The translations under genes were made by a program, and so were the position numbers. From the NCBI GenBank assembly GCA_035048485.1, contig CM068586.1:35287063-35351062 (forward strand): DNA of 64,000 nt. The letters run 5' to 3'. The stretch is from Pteria penguin (lineage: Eukaryota; Mollusca; Bivalvia; Pterioida; Pteriidae). This document shows, piece by piece, positions 10,669 to 24,581 of the stretch. The notes under the pieces were generated by a model. The model did no database searches and was not told the origin of the DNA. It saw only the letters and a list, made by a program, of their open reading frames with translations. How positions within the stretch are numbered: position 1 is the first letter of the stretch; every line of letters begins with the position of its first letter.

Positions 10669-12460
10669 AAGTTTGATTAGACACTCTTTCTGAATGGCTG
10701 AAGAAGTCTGCTAAAGAAAAGAATACGAAGACTTTGTCATTTCTTTAAGAACAAACACTATTCTATATTTCATGACTGCAGTGTCGTTTGAGAACTTTCT
10801 CGACTTAACGAAAATTGCATTATTGTTCCTGCTGACAAGGCAGCTAACAATTACACTTTTGTATGTAAGGCATATTATATTAAATGTCTTTTAGAAGAGC
10901 TTGGTCTTCATTTAACGCCTGGTAATCCAACTTACAATCAGAGGTATTGAATAATCACAAGTCAGTTCTCAGTTCATTCGGTATTACTACAAATGAATCT
11001 GATCTCGAGCTACCATGCCTTTTTGGATATCAAAGATGCATAAAACTCCATATAAACATCGATTCATAGCAGGATCTTCTAAGTGTTCCACCAAGCCTCT
11101 TTCAACATTACTCACAAAAATTCTAACAGAAAGCAGACATAGTCTTCTGAAATACTGCTCTACTGCTTACTCGAGAAGCGGAATCAATCAGATCTGGATA
11201 CTAAAGAATTCTAAGGAACTTCTAGAGCACTTAAAATCTCCTATTTAATGTCACTAGCATCAAATCTTTTGACTTTCCGACTCTTTATGCAACCATTCCA
11301 CTTAAGAATAGAATAACATCAATTATTCAAAACGCCTTCTTTAAAAAACAAAAAGAATTCGCAGGTATAAGTATTTCGTTTAAGGTCACAACGACACATA
11401 TTTTGTAAAGTAAAATACGAAAATAACTGGTGTCACATGACCATGACACTAACAAAAATGTACCACAGTGGACATTCACGGACCCCTGAAATTCAGAGGT
11501 GAAACCAGATGCCCGGGAGGAGTGAGCGTCTCCTGTTTGGCTAGCCACACCCGCAGTGAATACCCTGACATACAGACGAAACAATATAATTCTGCACTGT
11601 ATATACACATGAATGTGAACAAACACTGTGTAGAATGTGTCACAGCCACATAACATCAGGAAAAAGGGTATAATAACACTTAAGTCAAACCCTTCATTGG
11701 GGAACATTTTTACGAGCTCCACACAGCAAAGGGAATAAATGTGACGTTCATGTAAGGAACAATCTGATTCCGGATGCAAATATATAAAAAGAAAAAGAGA
11801 TCATCCAAATGTTAGAATTTCTTATAAATAATATTTTTGTAATATGTGGTGGGAAAGTGTTCCAACAGATTGTTGGCATTCCTATATGGTTACTAATTGC
11901 GCGCCTCTTCTGGCCGACATACTTTTGTACTCTTACGAAGCAGGATTCATACAGTCTCTGCTTTCCAAAGGCAATAAACAATTAGCATCTGGGTTCAACC
12001 TTACAAACGGATACATCGATGGTTTTGTCGATTTATAATCATGTATTTAAGGATCAGCTCAATATCATATATCCATAGGAACTCGAGATAAAAGATAAAA
12101 CTGAGAGTGCATATTCTGATCATACGTCGATATACTCCTATCAATTAGTAACGATGGTTCATTAGTAACCTCTCTTTATGACAAACATGACGATTTCAAT
12201 TTCACTATTATTAAACTTCCCTTTCCTGAGTAGCAACATACCTTTCTCTCCAGCATATGGCTTTTTCATTTCACAATTTATACACTATGCTAGGGCATTT
12301 CGTCCTGAGATCGAGGCACCTTGCCACGAAACTATTCTCACAAGGATATTTTGAGAAACGTTTGAAATTGTCACCGAGGAAGTTCTATACTTGATATAGG
12401 GATCTAGTACAATTTCAGATTACTCTTTCAAGAATGTTAACCGATACTTTGGGACCTGAC
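10669..12460 (+). pseudogene. Naiad N3 reverse transcriptase, interrupted and catalytically dead
   Basis: RT blocks are readable across frames: VPADKAANNYTFVCKAYYIK (~10828-10890), PCLFWISKMHKTPYKHRFIA (~11012-11070), LKNSKELLEHLKSPI (~11200), the helix before the GIP motif, CAPLLADILLYSYEA (~11900-11945) and Y-I-D-G (12012-12023). The second catalytic aspartate of the usual YIDD is replaced by glycine. Downstream, DKHDDFNFTI and a region matching N4 are seen. The frame is cut by the 343-bp insertion at 11409-11751 and by stops. Known family members use this RT for target-primed reverse transcription. Confidence 0.8.
11409..11751 (-). mobile_element. 343-bp nested insertion in Naiad N3 with GTAA target duplication
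   Basis: GTAA at 11405-11408 is repeated at 11752-11755. Removing the insert and one GTAA restores a sequence that aligns with the N1 RT region (tttgt.agg.aa.attctgattcc). On the minus strand the insert contains a block (about 11500-11560) similar to the 'gctagcaagcaggag...cctgatctcact' block of the Naiad 3' tail, so it is probably a 3' end of another Naiad-like subfamily. Confidence 0.7.
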
Positions 12461-13179
12461 CATACAAACTAACCATCTTAACTTTTTTACTTTACTTGAT
12501 TTGACAAAATACGTTTATATACAGGCGTTTGTTCACGTGCATTTTCGATGCCGAAATTTCAGTTAAACAACATTTCATGCCTTATATAGGAAAATTTGAC
12601 CTCGTGTTCTTGTCTCCTTCGTGTGTTCATGCGTGTATATTTATGTATTTATTTCCTAGACTTGAAAAGTTGTTGCAGGAGTCTTACGACAGGTGTTGCG
12701 TGCAACCTGGGGACGCTTTCTTCTCCTTCGATTTTATTGGGGTTCGCATTTGTCTGAATATTGATATTGTCCTTTTATTCCATGGACTATGAGATACGAT
12801 TTACCCTTCGGTACTTCGTTTTTTTTTACCTTTTCGATAGCTGTGCTTCTTTGTATGTACTTGTGAAGTTTAATTCATTTAAAAGAACCTCAATACAGTT
12901 TCGTATTCAAATAGTGATAATATTATTTGCTGCTTTGTATACAGGAGCAAACACAAAAGTATCATGAAGGGTTGCCATTTTTATTTTAATGGATTATGCT
13001 GACTGTTTATATGGTTGTTTGAATAAATGTGGATTTAGAGTAAAACATTTAGAGTCTATAATTTTAAGTACTTCACCTTTCAAATCATCAAGGGCATGTG
13101 ATTTAACACATTTTCTCTTGCCCTATCGTTTACAATAGGAAGCTAAAGCTTCATCGACGGCATCCCTATGTTATATAGT

Positions 13180-13968
13180 AGTTTTCCCCCATAGTTGTTT
13201 TCCCCCTGGAAAAATGGCTACATAGTAGTTTTCCCCTATTGCGGAAAAACTGTTATATAGTAGACTTTCCCCAATAGTAGTTTTTCCTTTTACATAACGG
13301 ATTGGAAATTATACACGTTCGTTCTTGTACAATCAGTTAATATTTGAAATACAAAACCGATGGTGTTATGGGTTATGTGTACAAATATGTACAAGTCTTT
13401 CTTTTTATATATTTACCTTAATATGGTATTTTCTGTTATTATTTCATTGTAAAAATAAATCGTCGTTTATTTGCTTATGGATGTCATTCATGACGTCACA
13501 CTATGAGTCTAGATTTGATCTCCGACAATTTTTCGCAATACATCAAAAGTAAATTAGGAATTTATTAATGAAAATGTTCAAATGATAAATATAAGAATTG
13601 AACATGCAAGAATTCCTTGCACGGTCAATTCTTAGATAAATTAAGACTGATGCATTATATATATCACAATATCAATCTTCATTTCAGTAGAGAGTACATG
13701 AGAACATGAGTATAATAGAAGGGAATCCCACCCAGGTGTCCACGATTTGCAATCTACGACGAGGCTTGCCTAGTCGCAGATGCTATAAATCATGAACACA
13801 AGAATGAGATTTCCTTGTCCTTTACGCTAAGTATGAAAGGTCTCATCAAAAGGAAAAGTTTCAAATCTCTACACTCTTTTGTGTAAAATATATAGCCAAG
13901 GTTAAAGTTCTTGAAAAGTAGGTCACACTCCAATGTCTAGGTCATTAGGTCAGAAGTCATGGGGAACT
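13180..13968 (+). mobile_element. TIR element of the GTTATATAGTAG family, copy C, 3'-truncated
   Basis: It starts with gttatatagtagttttcccc and matches the left half of copies A (35400) and B (58266): subterminal 'tagtagttttcccc' and 'ggaaaaactactata' repeats, the unique internal sequence with 'tgacgtcac', and the beginning of the 'aaggtca' repeat region. It stops at about 13968 with no right terminus. Non-coding. The element class is uncertain; a non-autonomous DNA transposon fits the TIRs. Confidence 0.8.
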
Positions 13969-16257
13969 ATACGTACGTCCACTGACAATAGATTTAACGG
14001 TATACTTGCAAATTATGTGACGACAGTTAGACAAGTATTAGCATTGCACATAGATATAGAAATCCCAAATGTCTAGATATACTATTACGGCTAATATTTA
14101 TATGTATAATAGATTAAAAATGAGTACCAGATAGGACAGATAGGACAATTTTGTTTTATAGGAGAAACGCATACTTTAATGGTGAAAAAGAATTTTTAGA
14201 CGAAATTCTAGGAACATGAACGCTAGACACAGAGGATAACTTAGGGGATGGAGTAAAATTCGGTGATCTACCTTTGAATTTGTTTATATTAGAAGCCATA
14301 ATGATTGTGATAGAATATGAATACATTTAATACACTTAATGAAAGATGGCTATGTCTGTGGTGAAAACTATCACACAAAAAGTCAGTTTTTTTTTTTTTT
14401 GGTTTTTGAATTCCTTTGTTACTAGTAATTTAACCACAGCAAATGAATGACATTGAGTCGGTACCACAACTGCAATACAATCGATCCACTTTATTCTTGA
14501 ATTTTCTAATTCGTATTTTGGAGAGAGAGAGAGAGAGAGAGACGGGCGAATTTCTGAAAATAAAAACATTAAAGAGCCAGTAGGGTAACTAGGCCAAAAA
14601 ACTCTACCAATAAGAGATCACGAAAATAATGTTGATTGAAATCTTAATCAGCTGCTTTAATTAAAAATTTAACGTGACAGGGATTCCCTGACTTCACAGC
14701 AAAAAGGATAATATCACTTCCTTTTTTATTCAGATTGTGTTTATAAAAGTTATTGGATTGAAAAGTATACGCAAGATACCTGAATTTATGCAGCATGCGT
14801 CATTGATGGCGGATGATAGGACAGATATATCTAATAAGGAATATATTTTGTTTTATAAATATATTTTGGTGGGTTGATGAAACATTTGAATCCCACGCAG
14901 ATTTTGTTGATTTGTATGGAATAGAGAATATTGACTCAATCTTCAGATGATGAATAAGCAATATATTGAGTCGATTTTTCGCATCTGCAACAATGGGATA
15001 TCAAGTACTTATGTATCGATCATTGCCAAAAAATTTAAAGAGATCAAACGATTGTGTAACACAATGAGAAAGGGATTCAATAATCCTAGCAAAAATGTTA
15101 AATATGCATTTTAAAATCTTCTCTAATTTCTCTACATTTCTTAAATATCATTTTATACTTTTCTTCGCCCAGCATCTTTTACACTCTTAGAAAAACAAAT
15201 ATTACGCATAAATATGGTACAAACAGATGATCGCTTGATTGCGAAAGATTGAATGATCATTTACATAGCAGGATCCAATAAATAAAGGAACTTCTCATTT
15301 ACTTCAAAGAGTAAGATTTTATGCCTTTCAGACGTTTCAAATGTGAAAAGAATGAAATCAAGGCCCAAAGAATATTAATGTTAATTTTATGAAAGCACGC
15401 TTCGGTTGAATCCCGACGGTGGGAAAACAATCAGAACTTTTTCCACCTTTTAATTTAGAAGATACTCATCTTGAATATATGATTCATCAAAGTATCAAAT
15501 GCTTCTTTAACTTCGTGGGTGGTTACACCTTTCTAACATTGGTCGTTCAAATGTTCTTCCCATGCTTCCAAACATTTTCTATCGAGCATAACTTTTGCAA
15601 TGGTAATTAAACAATAGGACAATCGCTGTAACTGTGCATACATGCACAAGTTTAATTTAATGTAGCAATTGTGAATAAATTAAATTCTTTTATAGCTGCG
15701 AACGGTGAACTTTGCTTTGTATTATACAGGTTGCAAAATTTAGCTAATAAATATATTGCACTTAATTTAAAAAATTATAATAACATTCCAAGAGCCCAAC
15801 AGCGCTGAACATGGTCCAAGCTACTAGAATAGGACAGATGACAAAGGGAACGCATAATCAGTTCTGTCATGAATCAATTTACGTTAGCAGTTAGTATAGG
15901 GCACATGGACAGGTCGGTGTGCAAGGGGAGTAAACGCAAAAATATTGAAGTCAAGTATGAAGCTATACTACAGGTTGAGAAGGGACAAAAGCAAATTATT
16001 GCTCAATCTGTTCATATACTAGATACTGGCAAGCACGTTTTAACATAGTTGAAAAAATAAAATTAAGATTACTACTTAAAATCTGGACCCTGACGTAACA
16101 CCCTGAGATATTGCTCATATGAGGAACTGGAGGCAGCAAGTTTGAAATGCTTTCAGTGTGCTAGAAATAGAAGTATTCCGGGTTGATAGAAATTCACATG
16201 GCAGATGAGATAAGAACTACACGTAGAGTAGAAAAGGAACCCGAAAAATCAGTTTTT
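13969..16257. other. Long stretch with no gene recognised; one (GA)n tract
   Basis: AT-rich. It contains a short (GA)n microsatellite at 14521-14542. The minus strand of about 15400-15620 gives a protein-like but broken read; nothing was recognised. The last part abuts the 5'-truncated end of Naiad N2. Confidence 0.5.
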
Positions 16258-16331
16258 TAACATACTCGGTTTATTCAACAAAAGCCAGAGGATGCTTCGA
16301 AGTCATGGTACACGCAAATATAACAAACCTA

Positions 16332-16505
16332 TTCTGTCCCAGATAGATTCTTTGGTTCATTTTTCAGTCATTTTGGTTTCAACATTTATATATTATGCGA
16401 ATTCCAATCTTCCGGCCACGAGCATCACTGAAGAGACATAAGTTGTCGAAATGCGCATCTGATGTACAAAATTAAAAGATATATATATATATTTTATATT
16501 TATTT
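16332..16505 (+). mobile_element. Retrozyme fragment inserted in the Naiad N2 endonuclease remnant
   Basis: N1 reads without interruption where N2 contains this segment: N2 has ...aacaaacct, the insert, then acataatatttcc..., and N1 is continuous there. The insert matches the second half of the retrozyme monomer at 24782-24960 (shared: agatagattctttggttcat, gtttcaacatt, gaattccaat, ggccacgagcatcactgaag) and contains a complete hammerhead core. Confidence 0.8.
16422..16465 (+). ncRNA. Hammerhead ribozyme motif (type I), core intact
   Basis: Helix I: GCATCA (16422-16427) pairs with TGATGT (16460-16465), last pair G-U. Core CTGAAGA is at 16428-16434 (CUGANGA). Helix II: GACA (16435-16438) with TGTC (16444-16447), closed by a taagt loop. 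GAAA is at 16448-16451. Helix III is the self-complementary ATGCGCAT (16451-16458) with effectively no loop, then the cleavage nucleotide C at 16459. All core nucleotides required for hammerhead catalysis are present. So short a helix III is unstable alone, and in known retrozymes and PLE ribozymes such motifs act as dimers. Confidence 0.85.
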
Positions 16506-16731
16506 ATACATAATATTTCCTTTGAAGCTCTTTTGCCATTCATAAATAAACCTTTGGGTTTCATCACATTCGTACAAAACTTCTATTTCACTCAAAAAAT
16601 TACACGAGTTGTACGTATCGTCCAGACAATGTATATATACTGATTTGAGCTCTGCAGAGTATAAACTAGATGGCATTATCATGGACATAACGACCGAAAG
16701 ACCCTAACGACCCGTCAAGTCAGATATATCT

Positions 16732-17205
16732 ATGGAAAAATCTAATCGCCCTTTCATCAAAATTAAATTTGCAAATGAAGGCATTGATTATTTAAATTTT
16801 GGCCAAATTTTAAACCATAAGTCTGTATTAGAGAAAGTACTTCCATATTTCAAAAACAAAGATCCGCCATGTATTTCCTATTGCTACACACCAACAGTTG
16901 CATCCAAAATTTATTATTACAAAATGTTTCTGCAGTGTCTTAGCAACTCTGCATGCCATCCTCAATCGTGTGGATGTTCCTCATTTAATTTTATATATTC
17001 TCCTTGTGTCCATGTCATTACTGGTGATCTTGATATTGTTAAAAACACCGAATTAAGAGAACTTTTACTTAAAGGTCCAAAATACATAGCACCGAGATCA
17101 TTTACATGGAACCAAAATTTTGAGAATATTATCAACTCGAGCGAGGAATATACTACACGATGGACAAAAAGAGATGAAGTACAGGTCGACACTCTTTCGA
17201 AATAG
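16732..17205 (+). pseudogene. Naiad N2 CxC linker
   Basis: Open for 158 codons beginning MEKSNRPFIKIKFANEGIDY. It contains the Cys-rich segment ACHPQSCGCSSFNF, with the CxC motif as Cys-Gly-Cys (codons 16969-16977), followed by SPCVHVITGDLDIV. This is the diagnostic linker between an N-terminal endonuclease and RT in Naiad PLEs. The frame ends TLSK-stop at 17205, where N1 reads TFSEW, so a TAG interrupts a frame that clearly continues (IKSIAVLLRSKIKK). Confidence 0.85.
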
Positions 17206-18690
17206 ATAAAATCTATTGCAGTACTGCTGAGATCAAAAATAAAAAAATTACAAAACTCTGTAAATACCAAATTCGAATCTATTTTCAAAGATCCTGGTGT
17301 TGTCAGAGAACTAACCTTCCCCCAAGAACATTATATCATCACACCAGCAGATACAGCCTCTAGTAATTTTACATGTACTTGTAAGAGATATTACCTTGAC
17401 AGCCTAATGAAAGAATTAGGATTAAATTCATCTCCAGGAAACCCTACTTAAACTATCAAGAACTTTTCGGTTCCAAGTGTACTTGAAAATTATAAATCTG
17501 TCATCAATTCGTTTGGTATTGACACAAATAAATTAAATTTAGACCTTCCATATTTGTATTGCCTTCCAAAAATACACAAAAAAATCTTTACGAACAACGC
17601 TTTATCGCTGGTTCCTCGAAGTGTTCCACAAAATCTGTATCGATGTAACTCACAAACATATTATCAGAAATTAAATCTGGCGTTCATATGCATTGGGAAA
17701 CAGTATATTCCGGAAGTGGAATTAATCAATTGTGGATCCTAAAAAATTCAAAAGAATTATAGAACATCTGAAATCAAAACTTTTTTGAAAAAATCAAAAT
17801 CAAAACTAAAATTCACTCCATCAAGTCGTTGGACTTTTCGACTCTTTACACAACGATCCTTCATCAGAAATTAAAAGACAGATTAGCAGAAATTATCCAA
17901 AATGCATTTACTAGTTAAAACGGAAGCCGCAAATTTAAATATATAGTTATAGGCCATGATAAAAGTTATTTTGTCAGGGAAAATTCGGATTCCAAAGATA
18001 AATATTCTGACAAATGTCATTCAAATGTTGAACTTTCTTATCGAGAACATTTTTGTGGTGTTTCGAAAAAAGGATTTTCAACAAATTGTCGGCATTCCAA
18101 TGGGTACTAACTGTGCTCCCCTTTTGGCTGACATATTCCTTTACTCATCGGAAGCTGAATTCATTCAGTCTTTGCTTTCGCAAGGACATAAACAATTGGC
18201 TCTAGGCTTCAGTTTCACTTACAGATATATAGATGACTTGCTTCCATTTAATAATCCTTTATTCGCGGATTACCTTAGCATCATATATCCACGTGAACTG
18301 AAGGTCAACGAAACCACAGAAAGTAGTAATTCTACTTCGTATTTAGGTATTATGTTGTTTTTCGACATTGATGGTCAATAGAACACCTCATTCTATGACA
18401 AACGCGACAAATTCAATTTCGCTATCACAAACTTTCATTTTATAAGAAGCAACATTCCATCATCGCCCGCATACGGTGTATTCATATCTCAATTAATACG
18501 CTATTCCAGAGCATGTTCAAATTACAATGACTTTGTTCTAAGGGCTAGGCGACTTTCAGATAAGTTACTCATCCAGAGTTATGTATGTGCTAGACTAACA
18601 ACGTCACTGAGGAAATGCTGTGGTTGTTACGAGACTTATTTCACAATATTATATCTCGTTATCCCACTTTTAAATGATATTCTGGACTGA
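17206..18690 (+). pseudogene. Naiad N2 reverse transcriptase, several stops
   Basis: Readable blocks: EHYIITPADTASSNFTC (~17330-17375, the PADK-type motif with Lys changed to Thr), SLMKELGLNSSPGNPT (~17401-17450) then TAA where N3 has Tyr, LPYLYCLPKIHKK (~17545-17583), GIPMGTNCAPLLADIFLYS (~18090-18150), YRYIDDLL with intact YIDD at 18226-18237, and a TAG at 18379-18381 where N1 encodes Leu. Downstream, the DKRDKFNFAITN and IPSSPAYGVFISQLIRYSRA segments survive. The YIDD triad is intact, but the stops rule out a full RT. Confidence 0.85.
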
Positions 18691-18812
18691 GATCGATTCC
18701 GGTCATTTTACACAGATTTAACACCTTCTATACTAGGAAGATTACCTACTTTGACTTCCCCATATATAAATATATATTAAATTTACACGATTTGACTCTT
18801 TCTACTGGGTAT

Positions 18813-19040
18813 TGAGTCTTTTCGTTACACAGAGTTATTTCCCATTTGAGACAGTATCTGACGGAAAATAATTATGACGTCATTAATTTCCTATGAAAAC
18901 CTCATTTGTGGATTATCATTTCCCTGAGTTTTAGATCAATTTCCATAGAATTTGATGACGTCATAAGTGTTTGTCTTTACACTTTGAAGTATTATTTCAT
19001 GTTTATTGTTTCCGTTCTGTGATTTGTACACACTTGTAAT
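18813..19040. other. Spacer between tail-to-tail Naiad copies
   Basis: A 228-bp segment with two inverted TGACGTCA-type sites (~18874 and ~18955), possibly a small MITE. It has no homology to the Naiad 3' tail and no gene. Confidence 0.5.
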
Positions 19041-19695
19041 GTAAAGATGATGGATAAATCCAAAGCACAAGTCCAAAAATCATAAAACCAGAGGACATAC
19101 AAAATCAGTGAAAATGAAAAACAAATGGAAAATAACAAAATATGTCTACTTGAAGAGCATATGTGAACCCCTGTGATGGAGTGAGATCAGGTGCCCGGGG
19201 AGAGTGAGCATCTCCTGCTTGCTAGCAACACCCGTCACATATACCCAGTAGAAAGAGTCAGATCGTGTAAATTCCATATGTATTTATATATGGAGAAGTC
19301 GAAGTAGGTAACCTTTTAGTATAGAAGGTGTCAAATCTGTGTAAAATGATCGGAATCGGTCTCAGTCCAGAATATCATTTAAAAGTCTGGATAACGAGAT
19401 ATCATATGGAGTAATAAGAGTCTCGTAACGACCATAGAATTTCCTCAGTGACGTTGCTAGTCTAGCACATATATAACCCTGGTTGAGCAGCTTAACTGAA
19501 AGTCGCCTAGCCCTCAGAACAAAGTCACTGTAATTTGAACATGCTCTGGAATAACGTATTAACTGAGATATGAATACGCCGTATGCGGGCGATGATGGAA
19601 TGTTGCTACTTATGAAAGGAAAGTTTGTGATAGCGAAAATGAAATCGTCACGTTTGTCATAGAGTGAGGTGTTCAATTGACCATTAATGTCGAAG
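19041..19695 (-). mobile_element. Naiad 3' end, inverted 5'-truncated copy
   Basis: On the minus strand it runs from the RT C-terminal region to the conserved 3' terminus at 19041. The coding part (19362-19676) reads DKRDDFIFAITNFPFISSN, SSPAYGVFISQLIRYSRA and SLRKFYGRYETLITPYD, ending in a natural stop after DILD. This frame is uninterrupted, so it shows the intact subfamily-1 C-terminus. The 3' tail includes the gctagcaagcaggag block. Confidence 0.85.
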
Positions 19696-20454
19696 ACAAG
19701 TAGTTCACTACTTGCTCTCCTTAAAATACTTCATTACGAGAATTATGTAAATAATCAAACGCATAGACATTGCTGCTCATGTACTGATTAAAGAAACCTC
19801 AATTTTGATGGACTCACTGTGGCCTCTTTCGTGTACTAAGTGTGGGTTAGAAATCAGTTTCCGTACCAAATAACATCTGATTACATACGGAATATCCCAA
19901 ATACCATAACGTAACATTCATGTACATGCGCAAATTGACTGCGAATGCTTACTGTTTTGACGTCATGTTATTATAACGTAATCTGCCTACATTGAACACA
20001 ATAGATCTGGTAAAGACTCAATGCAAACCGTGACGGATTTTGAAGGTTGGGAAATGTGTAAGTCCCGTTAGACAAAACCCTTTAGAGTCAACGCAGCGCT
20101 ATTAGCCAGTGAGCAATGCTAACGTAAATGGTTGTATTAAACTGTAGAGGCACCCAACACAAAACTTGTGATCTCTTGGTCATATTTCCAAAGTCAAAAG
20201 GGATCTACTGTATATCTACAATATCAGACATGAATGAGAGATTCTGTTGCATACATATTGTTGAAATGTCAGTTTTCTGTTTTCTGAATTTACATGTAAG
20301 ATCCGAATAAGATCTATAAGTTTAACCAAAAGTCTTTCGAAGACTCTGCTGTCTGTAAACCTCAATTGGAATTTGAACGTAATTTGTAGAAATTTTTTGT
20401 ATAGAAATCAATACAGTTGGTACAGGCTCTAGTAAATTTAACGAGTTGAGTTGA
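19696..20454. other. Spacer with a small dispersed repeat
   Basis: No gene. A segment around 19990-20050 ending atgcaaaccgtgacg resembles about 54255-54310 and contains a nearby TGACGTCA site in both places, so it is probably an old short repeat family. Confidence 0.5.
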
Positions 20455-23480
<3,026 letters not shown>

Positions 23481-23485
23481 AGAAG

Positions 23486-24465
23486 TTGAGAGTGTTAGAC
23501 CGCCAATATGCAAATGAAATAAGAGCATTTATTATGTATATAAGTAAGAGGGGTATAACTCCCAACGGAATTTCTGAAGACTTGATGAAAGTCCTTGGAG
23601 AGGAGTCACTTTCTTTTGGTGCTGTTAATAAGAATGGGCTGCTGAATTTAGAATGGGAAGGGAAGACATTGAAGATGATGAGCGGTCTAGACGTGCTAAG
23701 GAGGCCAATACAGACAAAAACAAGACGTTGTGTGCACATCTCCGAGATATAGCCAGAGATTGGCATAAATTATTGAGCTGTTCTATCAATTTCAATCAAC
23801 GAATTAGGCATGTCCAAGGTTTCGGTTGACAAACAGGTATGATGTTTCTTTGCAATTTATTTCTCGTTATGTGGGTGATCCCGAGGGTTTTATAGGTCGA
23901 ATTTTCACTGAGGATAAAACTTGGATCGAATTAGAAACAATGCATACTATTGATTCCATCTGGCTCACCCCTCCCCAAAACAATTCAAGACAGCTTCCTC
24001 AGCTAGGAAAGTCATGGCCTCTATCTTATGGGACAATCAGGGAAGAATTACAATTGATTTTCTTGAAAAAGGCCGCGTAAAAAATGTCGTATATTATGCA
24101 AATGAGTCAAAGAAGATGCGTATGAGGATTGCGAAGAAAGTGAAAGGCATGATAACCAGAGGCGTTCTGCTTTGGCAAGATAAGGCACCCGCTAACACTT
24201 TCCAGGTTGCAATGACGGCTGCGACGGAATGTAGATTCCAGCTTCTTCCTCATCCCTAATATTCTCCAAATATAGCCCTATCTGACTTCTGTTTGCAAAA
24301 CTAAAATTTTACCTACGAAGAATTTTCAAGGCAATGAGTGTGTAATGGACGCTGTGTATGAGTTCCTTAAGGAGCAGAATTGAAGCTATTATGAAGGGAT
24401 TCAGATATTAGAGCAGAGGAAGAGACAGTTCAATGAAATGAAGGGAGATTACATTGAAAAATGAC
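23486..24465 (+). pseudogene. Degenerate mariner-type (Tc1/mariner) transposase
   Basis: Read across frames, the order matches a mariner transposase. An N-terminal helix-turn-helix region includes SFGAVNKW and EFRMGREDIEDDERS-like sequence (~23610-23680). FTEDKTWIE (~23905-23935) carries the first catalytic Asp. Then come SILWDNQGRITIDFLEKGR (~24018-24078), LLWQDKAPANTFQVAM (~24168-24215) with the second Asp, and YSPNIALSDF (~24260-24290) with the third. This fits a DD(34)D-type enzyme that cuts and pastes TA-flanked elements. Stops and frameshifts separate the blocks. TIRs were not identified. The retrozyme array begins about 55 bp downstream. Confidence 0.85.
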
Positions 24466-24537
24466 AGGTCTTTCAATACTAGGTATTCCTAAGTACATGG
24501 GGCGGAGAACTTTTTTATCCCAATCATTTGGCCACGA

Positions 24538-24581
24538 GCATCATTGAAGAGACATAAGTTGTCGAAATGCGCATATGGTGC
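24538..24581 (+). ncRNA. Hammerhead motif with a core mutation (upstream copy)
   Basis: Same architecture as the copies at 16422 and 24887 (helix I GCATCA/TGGTGC, helix II GACA/TGTC, GAAA, helix III ATGCGCAT), but the core reads TTGAAGA at 24544-24550. Core position C3 is U. In hammerheads C3 pairs with G8 and this change is normally strongly inactivating. Confidence 0.8.

Larger units (their letters stand above)
9905..12962 (+). mobile_element. Naiad-type Penelope-like element N3 (subfamily 2, decayed)
   Basis: A diverged second Naiad subfamily. Order: GIY-YIG remnant (~9915-10075), CxC linker (codons 10493-10501, Cys-Ser-Cys), PADK block (~10830), the SKMHKTPYKHRFIAGSS block (~11020-11080), GIP block (~11870), Y-I-D-G (12012-12023) and a 3' tail to about 12962 shared with N4 and 7088-7318. 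It retains the first RT blocks that N1 has lost. A foreign 343-bp segment sits in it at 11409-11751. The exact 5' and 3' ends are approximate. Confidence 0.85.
16258..18812 (+). mobile_element. Naiad-type Penelope-like element N2 (subfamily 1, 5'-truncated)
   Basis: It aligns with N1 from the end of the endonuclease (N1 about 1943) through linker and RT to the start of the 3' tail, stopping near 18812. It has the RT segment that N1 lost. The endonuclease remnant is split by a retrozyme fragment (16332-16505). Immediately downstream, after a 228-bp spacer, an inverted Naiad copy lies tail-to-tail, a layout typical of PLE insertions. Confidence 0.85.

Noticed and set aside
10669..10674. In-frame TGA in Naiad N3 as a possible selenocysteine codon
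   Set aside because: Naiads of some clams encode selenocysteine, but here the aligned residue in N2 is Gln rather than Cys, and other interruptions are TAA, TAG and frameshifts. No SECIS-like element was sought successfully. Simple decay fits better.
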